Below, piece by piece: positions 44,235-55,931 of a DNA stretch of 64,000 nucleotides (the first letter of the stretch is position 1; every line of letters starts with the position of its first letter). Where the stretch lies: assembly GCA_963691705.1 (NCBI GenBank), contig OY829544.1:40259917-40323916 (forward strand). Direction: 5' to 3'. Both the position numbers and the translations under genes were made by a program. The notes below the pieces were generated by a model. The model had not been told where the DNA came from and did no database searches. It saw nothing but the letters and a program-made list of their open reading frames with translations. The DNA is from Viola odorata. Lineage: Eukaryota > Streptophyta > Magnoliopsida > Malpighiales > Violaceae.

Positions 44235-44534
44235 GTGTGTATTAGAATCAGTAGAGCTAGAAGTAGAGGGACAAGTAGAGGAAGAGGAGGAAAAGGAGGA
44301 AGTGGAGAAGCAAGATAAAGAAGATGAAGTAGTAAGTAAATTGTGATGTTTAGTTAGAAGAAAATACTTTTTATGTTCATTTGTATCATAAATAAAAAGA
44401 ACAAATAATATTGTCAATAGTCACAATAGTTTATATGCAATAAGTAGTTGTGTGCAAGAATCTAAAAACAGTGTCTTGTAGGAGAAGTTGGAGAGTAAAA
44501 TAAAAGTAATTGAGGCAGAGCAGAAAGAGGATGC
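44235..44534 (+). pseudogene. Left part of the decayed Ulp1-like gene interrupted by element E
   Basis: An exon-like stretch ending at 44331 encodes a very Glu/Lys-rich segment (VEGQVEEEEEKEEVEK) and runs into GTAAGT at 44332-44337. A second exon starts after TTGTAG at 44482 (EKLESKIKVIEAEQKEDA) and is cut at 44534 by element E. The rest of that exon follows at 55932. The upstream part of the gene is not visible beyond the D LTR. Acidic linkers are common in plant Ulp1-like genes, but the family call depends on the right-hand part. Confidence 0.45.
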
Positions 44535-44766
44535 TGATAATACATAAAATTATCAGAAGGGCACGATGGACTTTGCGCCTTCACGAAGTACCGTTGACCG
44601 GTCAAAACGGCACATGGCCGGTTTGACCAAGTCAACGATATAAAAGGCATCGTGATCGATTGACCAGGTCAACGGGAATAAGTAACTAAAGGGCAAGCCC
44701 AGCCCGTTATCACCGAAACGGCACAGAGCCGATTTGACAGTAAAGATGAAGACAACGACACTCGGC

Positions 44767-44859
44767 CGATTCTCCACAAACGGCTCCTTGCCGATTCGCC
44801 ACAAACGGCTCCTTGCCGATTCGCCACAAACGGCTCCTTGCCGATTCTCCACGAACGGC
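44767..44859 (+). repeat. 25-bp tandem repeat in the LTR of E
   Basis: Three full units and one partial (44767, 44792, 44817, 44842), each with ACAAACGGCTCCTTGCCGAT. The 3' LTR has the same array near 55330-55422. Each unit carries AACGG, the core of plant MYB/MSA sites. Confidence 0.85.
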
Positions 44860-45142
44860 ATCGCACTGATGGGGTCCAGATATAAATCTCCCCTCATAGA
44901 TATTATTGGTATAGTGCTCCATAGTCAGTATACATTTAGTCAAGGTTGGCAGGGAGGATAACCTGCTCCCATCACATCGCCACCTGACAACCGGACAAAG
45001 GGACGACCCTATTCCCCTGAAATAAGGTCTGCGCCCCATGTTACAATGATGAATCCCTGCCCCTAGACTACCGGCTAAGGAAAAAGGAGAGGGGATGTCA
45101 GAGATCTAACCACTCTAGTCCAGCCTAAGGACTAGAGGGTGG

Positions 45143-45150
45143 TATATAAG
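45143..45150 (+). promoter_or_regulatory. TATA box in the LTR of E
   Basis: TATATAAG, about 70 bp upstream of the (C/G)GCATTGGAG segment; the only well-formed TATA box in this LTR. Confidence 0.65.
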
Positions 45151-45365
45151 GGAAGTTTTCTCCTCTACTCGGGGACACAGACAAAAAAACAGAAACAACA
45201 CACACACTTTCTACGCACTTAACAAAATTACTGACTTTGGCATTGGAGCTCTTGCGCCGGAAAACACTTCCGGCACTGTGCAGGTCCTTCACGAAGATCT
45301 GATCACCACCTTCCAGTGAGCTACTTTACGGAAAAACCCCCCACTCCGGTCCACGGATTATCATT

Positions 45366-45384
45366 TGGTGCTCTCGTTGAGAGC
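45366..45384 (+). other. Primer binding site candidate of E
   Basis: TGGTGCTCTCGTTGAGAGC two bases after the LTR end. Differs from the A/2 site at two bases. Confidence 0.7.
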
Positions 45385-45466
45385 TTTTGAGTTTTGAGTG
45401 AGCAGCCTTGAAACTCAAAGCTCTTCCCTTTCTTCAATCTTATTGGGGGTTTTTTCATTTCCAAAA

Positions 45467-48400
45467 ATGGCATCCGACCCAAACTTTCAATCAAATCAAC
45501 CTACCAGTGGTGCTGCTGGTCAGTATGAAACGCCACCTCCTCACGCCTCATCTTCCCGTGTGGACATGAACGCCGCAGCCCGCCGGCTTAATTTTCCAGA
45601 AATTCCAGAGGTGCTACTCCCCAGCACCCCACAACCAGCAGTCATCCCACCAGCAGTCATGCATGAGTTCGCCGCCTTGCATCGACGGATGGATTTGATG
45701 ATGCAAACGTTTATGGGAGGGATCTCTCCGCCCGTTCACCAGCAGATCCTCCCCCAGCAGATTCACTCCCAACAGATCATTCCTCAGCAGATCCCTGACC
45801 AACCTGCAGCGACACCATCTTTAGTGCCCCCGCCCATGGCATTCCAGCCAGCCAGATCTGCACAACAGCACGTCAGTCAGCCAGCTCAACGGGAAAATCT
45901 TTCGAATGAGCTCCGGCTGCCCCGTCGCAGTGAAAATCCGATCAGAGGGGAAGGGTACCTGGACAACATGGAAGAGGCTAATAGCCGAGCAGTCCAGCGT
46001 AGCCCGAGAAGGAGCCAGAAGCAGTCAGTAGAAGGAAGATCCGAAAGAGGAAGAGTTCGGGAGAGGTCAATGGATCGGCCCCAATCGGGAAGGGATCGCG
46101 AGGGGGCTGATCGGAATGCTTCAAGAGGCTCTGCCTCCCTGCGAGCTCGGGAAGAGCAAGATGATGATCCCAAGAATCCGTTAACCTTTCGGGTTAGGAA
46201 GCATCGGGTGAGCAGACACGTCAAATTGCCAACCGATTCTTACATGGGGACGACGGATCCGACAGTTCATGTGAGCTTAGTAAAAAAGCATGTTAAGTTT
46301 TTTACTAGAAAGGATGAGGCGCTGTGCCAAATATTTGTGATGACTCTGAAGGGAATCGCCAACACCTGGTTTGAAAAATTGCCAGCCGGATCTGTGGACA
46401 GTTTTGAGCAGTTGGCGAAAGTTTTCACAAGCCGATTTAGCTCTTGTATTCCCGTGGAAAAGTCTCCGGCGGTTCTATTTGATATGGTGCGAAAGTCGGG
46501 GGAATCCTTAACGGTGTATGTTGCCAGATTCAATGCTGAGTTGGCCACTCTGCCTGACGTTGCGCCTAACTTTGCCGCTGAGGCTTTGAAGAGGAACTGC
46601 AGGTATCGGGAGTTGGAAAATGCTCTGATTGCGAGCACGCCGAAGACCCTGGACCTCTTGCGGATCGAGGTGGACAAGTTTGCAAGGATGGAAGAAGCAG
46701 ATTTCCAGCGGAAGAAACGGGAGGAGCCCGATCTTCCCAAGAAAGAAACGGCCGTCCGCAAGCAGGGAGAAAAGAAGCAAGCGGCTGGAGGCCGGCAGAC
46801 GGATCGCCTTGCGGATTTCTCCACGTTGCAGCTAACTAAGCCGGTGGCGGAGATCTTTGCCATCATAGAAGAACGGAGATTGCCGATTCAGTATCCAAAG
46901 CGCAAACCTGGCGCCGTTATGGGACCGCATAAGGATTCTTACTGCCGTTTCCACAAGGCAAAAGGGCATGACACTGAGGATTGTTTCTCTCTGAAAAAGG
47001 CTATTGAAAAGTTGATTGAAGAGGGCTATTTGGGCGAGTTTGCGCCCAAGGCTCGAAATAGGGCCAGGGAGGATCGAACTGACGGCAACAGGAGAGAAGC
47101 GGAAGCTGATCCCAATGCAGCCGGAACCAGTAACCAGAGAGACAAAGGAAAGCAGCAGGTGTTGACAACCTCTCTCGATGAGTTCTTCACGATCAATTTG
47201 ATAGCGGGAGGAGCCCAGCAGGAGGAATCGGAGGATGTACCGATTGGGGAAAAGAGAAAGCGGAATGATCCCGTAGGGGAAAAAGCAGGTCTATCGGAGC
47301 TGGACCGAATGGCCATAACATTTTCAGAGGAGGATGAGATCGGAGTGACATATCCTCAGAATGAAGCATTGGTAGTGACAGCCATCATTGCCGAGTGCGG
47401 GGTCAGGCGTACGCTGGTGGACAACGGAAGTGCTGTGAACCTCATTTCTGCCAACGCCTTTAACCGTTTGCAAGGACCTAGACCGGACCTGAAGCCTTGC
47501 CGACGGCCGATCATTGGGGTAAACGGCATTCCCATTCCTGTTGTGGGCTTAACTTTTCTGTCAATCTTTTTTGTGGAAGACAGCTCCCGCAGAAAGGAGC
47601 AGCAGCTATTTCTGGTGGTGGACTTGAACCTGCCATACAATGTGATCTTGGGGCGTCCGTTTTTAAATGCTTTCGGTGTGGTAATATCGCAAAGGCATTT
47701 GAAGATGAAATACCCTTCCTGGGACGGCGTGGTTACGATCCGAGGAGATCAGAAGGTAGCTGCTGAATGCTACATCACAATGGTTGATGGTTGCTGCGAT
47801 CGCTATGTCTGCGTAGCGGACGATTCACTAAAAGATGATGAGGAGCAGCGTACCCAGCCATTGGAGAGAATGGTCCAAGTGTCGGTGGCTGATCTGCCCG
47901 CTGAGCATTTTTTTAATAAGCGAGAAGTTGAGCAAGGGAGATTGTGACCAGCTTGCGTTTCTGTTAAACAAGTGCAGAGGAGAATTCGCCTGGGTCCCGG
48001 CGGACATACCAGGCCTTTCGAGGGAAACGGCAGAGCACCGATTGAACGTGTACCCGGATGCCAGGCCAGTGCAACAGAAACGGCGAGCCTTCTCCAAAGA
48101 AAAAGCAGATGCAATTGAGAAAGAAGTGGACAAGCTCTTAAAGGCCAACTTCATCCGAGAGGTTCAGTATCCGCCATGGTTAGCTAATCCAGTGGTAGTG
48201 AGAAAGCCAGGCGGGGAGTGGAGGATGTGCATTGATTTCACTGACCTGAACGAGGCATGCCCCAAGGACTGTTATCCGCTGCCACGGATAGAGCAATTGG
48301 TGGATCAAACGGCTGGTTATGGATATTTAAGTTCACCAGATACCGATGGCGATCGAAGACGAGGAGAAAACGGCTTTCATCACGCCGAGGGCCACCTACT

Positions 48401-51144
48401 GCTATCGGGCTATGCCGTTTGGTCTGAAGAATGCTGGAGCAACGTTTCAGAGAACGGCCAATAAGATTTTCGAGCCGCTAATCGGGAAAAATCTGGAGGT
48501 GTACGTTGATGATATGCTGGTGAAAAGCAGAAATTTTGAAGCGCATCTGCGAGACCTTGAGGAGGTATTTGGGATAATGCGAAAATTTGGAATGAAGCTA
48601 AATCCCAAAAAATGCATGTTTGCATTCCAAACGGGGAAATTCCTTGGTTATGTGGTCAGCAGAAAAGGAATTCAGCCTAATCCCGCCAAGCTGAAGGCAA
48701 TCAAGGATATGTTTTCGCCAAAGAGTGTGAAGGAGGTGCAGCGACTCACAGGAAGAGTAATTGCTTTGAGCCGATTCATCTCCAAGCAGGGCGAGAAATG
48801 CCTCCCGTTTTTCAAAGTCATTCGGAAGAAGGCACAATTCGGATGGGATGGCGATTGTGAAAAGGCTTTTCACGACTTAAAGCAGTACCTGTCTTCCGAA
48901 TTGCTGCTAACTCGACCCGAAGAAGGGGACACCCTTTTTCTTTATCTGGGGGCGGCCGATGAGGTGGTTAGTGCCGTCTTGGTTCGGGATGAAAACGGCA
49001 TACATCGACCGATTCATTTTATCAGCCGAGTCTTGAAGGATGCTGAGCTGAGGTATTCTCAAATCGAAAAAATCGCTTTTGCCCTGTTGCAAGCTGGCAG
49101 AAAGATGGCCCGGTACTTCCAAGCTCATCCGGTGGTCGTACTGACAGACCAGCCTCTAAGAAGGGTTTTCAAAAGACCTGAGTCGTCCGGCCGAATGGTC
49201 ATTTGGGCCATCGAATTGGAGCAATATGGGTTGCAATATCAGTCCAGACCCGCCATCAAAGGCCAGGCGCTGGCCGATTTTATTGCAGAGTGCACGTTTG
49301 TCCAGAAGCAAATTCCTTCGCCAGAAAGCCAAAAAGAAGCCTGCTTACCACTTCCCGATGTGAACGGGGATCGGTGGACAATCTTCGTGGATGGTGCCAA
49401 GAATCAAACCGAAGCAGGAGCCGGCGTCATCATTTTAGGTCCAGAAGGGATAAAAATGAGGTACGCCTTAAAAATCTCAAGGCCGTTATCAAATAATGCG
49501 GCCGAATACGAAGCTCTATTGGCAGGATTGCGCATCGGAGGGAATCTGATCGGTAATGCACAATCGGCCGACGTCCGTTTGGTCATCTACGGAGATTCAA
49601 AACTGATTATTGATCAAGCCAACGGTGATTCTCAGGCTAGAGAGCCGATTATGATTCAGTACTTGAAGAAAGTACAGAAGGAGCTAGCCGAAATTAAAAA
49701 TAGGGGAATTCATGCTGAAATCAGCCATATCCCAAGAGAGAAAAATGCAGAGGCCGATGAGATTGCCAAGCTGGCAGCAAACTCCGAGGCAATGATGCCA
49801 CCCGACGTGACTGTTGAGGAAATTTCCATTCCCTCTTTTATGGAAGAGCAGCAAGTGCTATGTGTGTTAGAGGCAGCCAACGATTGGCGCATTCCAGTGA
49901 TTGACTATCTCAAGCATGGCAGGCTGCCAGAAAATGCGAGTGAGAAGCTGAAGATCCTCAAGAGAGCGGCTAGATGCACTTACCACGACGGGATACTTCT
50001 TCGTCGTTGTCTTACTTACCCTGCGGCAAAATGTATAACGGAAGAAGAAGGCCTGTATACGCTCAGGGAGATCCACGAGGGAATATGCGGAATGCACGCC
50101 TCAGGAAACACCATGGCTGCCCAAGTTCTCCGAACAGGGTTTTATTGGCCAACAATTAGAAGAGATTCGGATAACTTTGTGAAATCTTGTCATAAGTGCC
50201 AGGAATTTGCAAGGGAACCACAACGGCCAGCAGCTGAATTGTCAAGTATGATGAGTCCATGCCCATTTGCGAAGTGGGGAATTGACATCTTGGGACCTTT
50301 CCCAATCGCCAAAAGTCAGCTTCAGTATGTTATTGTTGCTGTCGATTATTTCACAAAGTGGGCCGAGGCAGAAGCTGTGGCGAAGATAACGGCAGACAAC
50401 ACTTGGAGGTTTTTCATGAACAACGTCATCATGAGATTCGGGTTCCCAAGAATTCTCGTGAGCGACAACGGCACCCAGTTCACCAGTGCTTACTTTAAAA
50501 AGAAATGCTCAGAATACTCAATTGAACAACGGTTCTCTTCCGTTGCGCATCCACAAACAAACGGGCAAACCGAAGTCACCAACAGAGCAATCCTTAACGG
50601 GATTAAGAAAAACCTTGAGGGCAAGCCGGCAAAATGGCCAGAGGAGTTGCCGTTTGTCATGTGGGCCTATCGAATGACCACTAAAACCAGCACCGGCATG
50701 ACACCGTTTGCCATGGCGTACGGGGTCGAAGCTGTTTCTCCAGTAGAGATCGGCGCAATCAGCCTTCGAGTTGAGTACTTCAACGAAGAGCAAAATGAAG
50801 AAAGATTAAGGGAGCAACTGGATCTTTTGCCAGAGATGAGAGAAGAAGCCATCCTCAAAACATTGCACTACAAGCGAAAAATGGCGAAATACCATAATCG
50901 GCGTGTCAAAGAACGGCTACTCAAGGCAGGAGATTTAGTCCTGCGCAAGGTAACAGCAACTGGCCAAGAGAAGAAAAAGCTCACGCCAAATTGGGAAGGA
51001 CCATATCGCGTTACCAGAGTCATCGGCAAAGGCGCATACCACCTGGAAACAATGAACGGTACTCCGATATCCAACTCTTGGAATATTTGCAATTTAAAGC
51101 TATATCACTCCAGAGTAAATATGTTGTTTTCACTGGCCGAATAA
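45467..51144 (+). pseudogene. gag-pol: gag-pol of element E, nearly intact, RT motif A deleted
   Basis: ATG at 45467 (MASDPNF) aligns with the element 2 start. First frame to 47947: Gln/Pro-rich N terminus, gag core (about 46200-46660), CHHC knuckle YCRFHKAKGHDTEDC near 46940, protease DNGSAVN near 47420. A frameshift at a T7 run (47909-47915) moves reading to the frame ending 48464. A deletion of about 23 bp near 48335 removes LDANSGY, including the first RT catalytic Asp, and shifts frame. From 48346 the frame is open to 51144: YVDD near 48505, RNase H, second RNase H (NNAAEYEA, GDSKLIID, NAEADEIAK), integrase HHCC, DDE core, GPYRV. Everything but the two lesions is open, consistent with the near-identical LTRs. 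Confidence 0.95.
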
Positions 51145-51290
51145 ATGATAATGATATTGTAAGGACAAATCATTTGCAACTAATAATGCTTAAAATATAT
51201 ATTTGCCCGTATTGTGCTTATCGTATGGTTGCAGATGTAAAAGAATCGTGGATGTAGGTTATTTTAAATCGAACCACGTTACCAAAACCC

Positions 51291-51323
<33 letters not shown>

Positions 51324-52124
51324 GATGTTATCTCTACCAAGGGCCAAGGCTACCTAAGGCACTGCCTGGGGATGCCGACAACCAAATCAGCAGCAGCCCG
51401 AGTAATTCAAGACACTACCAGGGCATATATCGCCAACAATACATATATCGCCAACGATACATATATTGCCAACGATACATATACTGTCGCTAAGACATAT
51501 ATCGCTATTGAGGCATATATCGTTATTGAGGCATATATCGTTATTGAGGCATATGCCGCCATGAAAACGCATATCGTCATAAGACCATTTCGGTCCTGCT
51601 GATCAGACGGCGACAAAATGGAGAAAGACTCAAACCTATCTGTGTCTTAGTAAACCAGATAGAAGTACCTGTGTCTTCGTAAACCAGGTAATAAAGATTC
51701 AAACCTATCTGTGTCTTAGTAAACCAGATAGAAGTACCTGTGTCTTCGTAAACCAGGTAATAAAGACTCAAACCTATCTGTGTCTTAGTAAACCAGATAG
51801 AGAAACGACAACGCAAAAACAATGTCTCCAAAGCGGCCCGGTGCCGAAAGGTCGAAACGGCCACCTCGAGAAAATGGCTCCTCGAGCAAACGGAAACAGA
51901 TCCCTCAAACGGCAACTTGCCGATTTGCCAGATAAAGATAAGTTCAAGTTACAACTGTTTTATCTTTTTTTTTATTATTTCGGGAGTAATACATATATAG
52001 CAGAAATGATTAAGCATTTGCAATAACTTAAAATTGCAAAATTATATATATTCCGAATAAATAGTATTGTTCTTTACAAAAATATGTTAAGATCGGCAAT
52101 AATCTAAAAACAGAAAAGACAGCT
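51145..52124. repeat. E spacer: poly(A) tract, 18-bp and 69-bp tandem repeats
   Basis: A29 at 51291-51319. 51424-51560: seven to eight units of 18 bp beginning CATATAT(C/T)G. 51631-51806: two and a half units of 69 bp starting CAAACCTATCTGTGTCTTAG (51631, 51700, 51769). Around 51890-51930 there is an AAACGGCAACTTGCCGATT motif like the LTR repeats. No gene; 51950-52124 is AT-rich and includes the 3' end of the antisense gene. Confidence 0.85.
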
Positions 52125-54470
52125 CTATGGTTCGTCTTCTGAAGAGGATTGATACTCCTTTGCCTCAGCCTCTCTTTCCAAGGAGTAAACATACTCGCTA
52201 ATCTTGGTGGCATCAAAGTTAGCCTCCCCATAGAACTCCATATAACTGTCGATCATAATGTCCTTTGTCTTCTGCCGCCACCAACCGATCTTACTCGGAA
52301 CCTTCTCCAACTCAGCGTCCTTCTCTGCGATGCTGCTCCTAGCCGTCTCTAACTCCGCCGTTCTGGTCTCCAAATCGGCGCGGGCCGCCTCCAACTCGGC
52401 AGTAAGCTTGGCCATATTATTAATCAGGACGGCTTTATCTTCACTGAGTTTTGTGACGGAATCACACAGGGCCGATTTGTCTGACATCAGCTCCCCGATC
52501 CGTACCTGCTCTTCCCTGATCTTAGCCGAGAGACCATCCCTTTCGTGAAAACTGTCGGCCAGCTTCTTGCGGGCGTCAATGACAGCTTTCTTATCCGATT
52601 CATGAGCGGCCATCAGACTCTCCTTTTCTTTCTTAAGGGTAGCATTCTCAGCGGTTGATCGCCGAAGTTCCTCCCTGGACTTTTCAAGCTTCGAATCCAC
52701 AACTTCTGCAGCATATCGGGAAGCGCATAAGCCGCTGTACATAATGCTTTGCAGGTTGGCGAAGTGAGAACTAAGTTCCAGGCGGCTATAGCGTTCCCTG
52801 TCGGCTTGATTGGCAAAAATTTCGCCCACCAGGTGACCGGTCCGATTGTCACTGCAAGCCGGTACTTTCAAGCCAAGGGAGCGGGCGCAGCTCTCTCCTA
52901 GGTTATTCAAACGGGTGACGTGAGTAACCTCCCCGTCAGGGCCTTTGCTGGAAAAATAGCCTTTGAAATCAGAAGGGGGAGGAACTGCATGGTCATCCGA
53001 AATAAATGGGTCATTGGGCATACGAGGACCGGCAACCCAATAAAGCACGGCAGGATCAGAACTGGAAGAAGCGGCAAAAGGAGCATCCGCTGATGTGGTC
53101 GCCTGCCCTTCCGGACAAGGAACCGACGGGCCCTCGCCAATAATCGGCTCAGTAGCAGCATTTGGCAGATCGGCGTCAGGATTTCCTAAGCCGGCATTCG
53201 GCTCAGCGGCAGTATTCGACAGATCGGCGTCAGGACTCCCTAAGTCGGCGTCAGTACGATGTAGGTCAATCGGCTCAGAAACGGTGTCTGGCCGACTGAT
53301 TTGATCGGGCTGAGGAGGAGCGGCAGCAGATGGATCGGCTTCCTCTGAAACGGCTCGAGGCCGATCTCCCGCATTTTCTGCCAAAGCGGCGGCAGCCCGT
53401 TTTGCCGTAGCAGCTTTCCCCTTTCTTTCCTTAGCTCGTTTCCTCTTCAAAAGGACCCGTTTGGCCGCCTCAATAATCTGCGGGTCAGGATTTTCCAAGG
53501 GAAACGACTCGAAGGTATCTCGACCGACCTTCTTTCGTCTAAAAACTGACGGGGCCGAGAAATCCTCACCGTCAGCAGGCTGATCAATCTCGGGGTCCTC
53601 AGAGCGATCCGCATTATCGGCATTTTCTTCCTCATCGGAATCGACAAGGCGAGAACGGACCAAGGACGGTCCTGCAGCAACGGCCGCTCTAATTGGCCGC
53701 CCTTCTCCTGCATAGAGTCAAGTCAGAATTTCACAAAAGATTCGGGCAACCTTTAGAAAATCTGGTAACTTACCATCAATGGCGCAGTCCAATAACGGCA
53801 AGCCCAGTGCCATCTTCTGCACATGGAACCTCGTGTCAAAAGTTAGCAAGATGTCGATCTGGGCCTGCAACCTGCTAGAAGGTTCCTCTGTTCTTACCCA
53901 TTGAAGCTCATTGATCGCCGGATTGAACCCAGAGATCCATAAGGGTTTGTTTGTGCTGGAGATCAGGAAGAAGTGCTCCCTCCATCCCTTAATAGAAGAT
54001 TCGTATCTGTCAAAATTCTTCAGAAACGGCTGAAGATTCTCATCCTTGCGAGGGCGAAGGGTAACCAAACTACTGCGAGTGCTTAAATGGAAGAAGTACG
54101 TAAACAGCTGGAGTGGAGGTTCCTTGATTTGGAGGTGAGCACAGACGTTGATAAAAGCATAGATCGAAGCCCAGGAATTGGGAGTGATCTGGGCAGGCTT
54201 AAGAGCATGCTGCACTAGCAGATTTTTCACCATGGTTTTCAGAGGAAAACGAAACCCATAAGCAAACATCTTAGAATACAGAACCCTGCGGTTATCTAGC
54301 AAGTCACTATTTAACCTAACATTAGGAGGAGCTACCAGGGCTTTGCATCCTATCGGCAACTCAATATCGTACCTCTCTATTTCCAGATTTAAGTCATCCT
54401 CAGTCCTAATTTTGGTAGCAGTGTTCTCAAGCAACTCACCAGTGGTAACAACAGGGCGTCTAGGAGCCAT
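52125..54470 (-). CDS. Antisense Transposase_28-type gene of element E, intact, two exons (759 aa)
   Basis: Exon 1 54470-53774, intron 53773-53708 (GTAAGT...TGCAG, 66 bp), exon 2 53707-52125. 697+1583 bp give 760 codons with no internal stop. Start MAPRRPVVTTG. Residues ~45-220 resemble Transposase_28 (LYSKMFAYGFRFPL, KPAQITPNSWASIYAF, KPLWISGFNPAI). Residues ~235-420 are acidic, then Ala/Pro-rich with a KRAKERKGK basic cluster. Residues ~530-700 form a long coiled coil, followed by the tail KVPSKIGWWRQKT and EFYGEANFDATKISEYV. Upstream: TTTTAAAAG near 54672 and GACACGTGGC at 54721-54730. It is the only extra gene of this element and reads opposite to gag-pol. Its biochemical role is unknown. 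Confidence 0.85.
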
Positions 54471-54722
54471 TTTCTCAGTCTCAAACAACACAAAAAGGAA
54501 AGATAAGGTTAAGAAATACCAGGCGATTGCAGAAATTCCCGGAGAACGGAGCCCAAACTCGGAGATGGCAGAAGAAGGTTGCTTGAGCGAGGAAGAGAGG
54601 GGATTTTTGAGGAAGAAGATGAGAGCGGCGTTTAGAAATGAAATGTGATTTAGGTTTTCCAAAGGAGAAGGCTTTTAAAAGAAATGAATCCCTAACCGTC
54701 AGCAAACCCAATCGGTCGCTGA

Positions 54723-54728
54723 CACGTG
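54723..54728 (-). promoter_or_regulatory. G-box/ABRE-like motif before the E antisense gene
   Basis: CACGTG within GACACGTGGC, 253 bp upstream of the ATG at 54470; the same decamer precedes gene a of element 2. Confidence 0.5.
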
Positions 54729-55058
54729 GCTCATCTGTTCTGAAAAGGCAGTAATTCGTCAATAAAGCTGAGCGGCGCATTTAAAGAGGAGCAGCGCACG
54801 CATTTTCTCAAAGGGTTTTTTGAATTTCGAAATTCAAAAAACTGGACAGACGAAGAGACGTCTCGCCTCAAAAGCAGCGAGCAGTTACAAACGCTTGGCC
54901 ATTACGGCGCCACGTCACAGGTTTACTTTAAGTTAAAAATTTGACTTTATTGCAAACTAAGTTTTATTTGCAGGAATGAAAAAGAACCTTTCAAATACGC
55001 GGAGGTAGATCAAAACGGCAACATGCCGATTGTCAGACGTCAAGATGGAAACGGCAAG

Positions 55059-55097
55059 CCCTTGGTAAACACTCGGGCTTCCTTGTTGTTGGGCCTC
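55059..55097 (+). other. 39-bp block before the 3' LTR of E (diverged)
   Basis: Starts CCCTTGGTAAACACTCGGGC (first 20 bases identical to the A-fragment copy) and ends TTGTTGTTGGGCCTC against TGATAATAC. Length is again exactly 39 bp. Confidence 0.7.
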
Positions 55098-55926
55098 TGA
55101 TAATACATAAAATTATCAGAAGGGCACGATGGACTTTGCGCCTTCACGAAGTACCGTTGACCGGTCAAAACGGCACATGGCCGGTTTGACCAAGTCAACG
55201 ATATAAAAGGCATCGTGATCGATTGACCAGGTCAACGGGAATAAGTAACTAAAGGACAAGCCCAGCCCGTTATCACCGAAACGGCACAGAGCCGATTTGA
55301 CAGTAAAGATGAAGACAACGACACTCGGCCGATTCTCCACAAACGGCTCCTTGCCGATTCGCCACAAACGGCTCCTTGCCGATTCGCCACAAACGGCTCC
55401 TTGCCGATTCTCCACGAACGGCATCGCACTGATGGGGTCCAGATATAAATCTCCCCTCATAGATATTATTGGTATAGTGCTCCATAGTCAGTATACATTT
55501 AGCCAAGGTTGGCAGGGAGGATAACCTGCTCCCATCACATCGCCACCTGACAACCGGACAAAGGGACGACCCTATTCCCCTGAAATAAGGTCTGCGCCCC
55601 ATGTTACAATGATGAATCCCTGCCCCTAGACTACCGGCTAAGGAAAAAGGAGAGGGGATGTCAGAGATCTAACCACTCTAGTCCAGCCTAAGGACTAGAG
55701 GGTGGTATATAAGGGAAGTTTTCTCCTCTACTCGGGGACACAGACAAAAAAACAGAAACAACACACACACTTTCTACGCACTTAACAAAATTACTGACTT
55801 TGGCATTGGAGCTCTTGCGCCGGAAAACACTTCCGGCACTGTGCAGGTCCTTCACGAAGATCTGATCACCACCTTCCAGTGAGCTACTTTACGGAAAAAC
55901 CCCCCACTCCGGTCCACGGATTATCA
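55098..55926 (+). repeat. 3' LTR of element E
   Basis: 829 bp. Differs from the 5' copy at AAAGGACAAG versus AAAGGGCAAG and TTTAGCCAAG versus TTTAGTCAAG. Confidence 0.97.
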
Positions 55927-55931
55927 GATGC

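Larger units (their letters stand above)
44535..45363 (+). repeat. 5' LTR of element E
   Basis: Begins TGATAATACATAAAATTATC and ends GGATTATCA. Internal 25-bp repeats at 44767-44859, TATA box at 45143-45150, and a hairpin GCCGGAAAACACTTCCGGC near 45257-45275. Small ORFs across the LTR are not genes. Confidence 0.97.
44535..55926 (+). mobile_element. Element E: young full-length Tat element, 11.4 kb
   Basis: 829-bp LTRs at 44535-45363 and 55098-55926 differing, by my reading, at two positions. Perfect target duplication GATGC at 44530-44534 and 55927-55931. Order: 5' LTR, PBS, gag-pol (+) with one frameshift and one small deletion, A29 tract and two tandem repeats, one intact antisense gene (minus), 39-bp block, 3' LTR. 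A different subfamily from A/2/D: longer LTR, a single antisense gene, no genes c or d. Confidence 0.96.

Noticed and set aside
44553..45039. Minus-strand ORFs of 62-114 codons in the LTR, repeated at 55116-55602
   Set aside because: They arise from the 25-bp LTR repeats and appear in both LTRs only because the LTRs are identical.
47905..47920. Programmed -1 frameshift at the T7 run in E gag-pol
   Set aside because: A -1 slip on the TTTTTT codons gives TAA at once; the needed shift is +1, and relatives have one continuous frame. A one-base indel is simpler.
51424..51560. 18-bp repeats as a CRISPR-like array
   Set aside because: Plant context, no distinct spacers, units are directly contiguous and imperfect. 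It is a simple tandem repeat.
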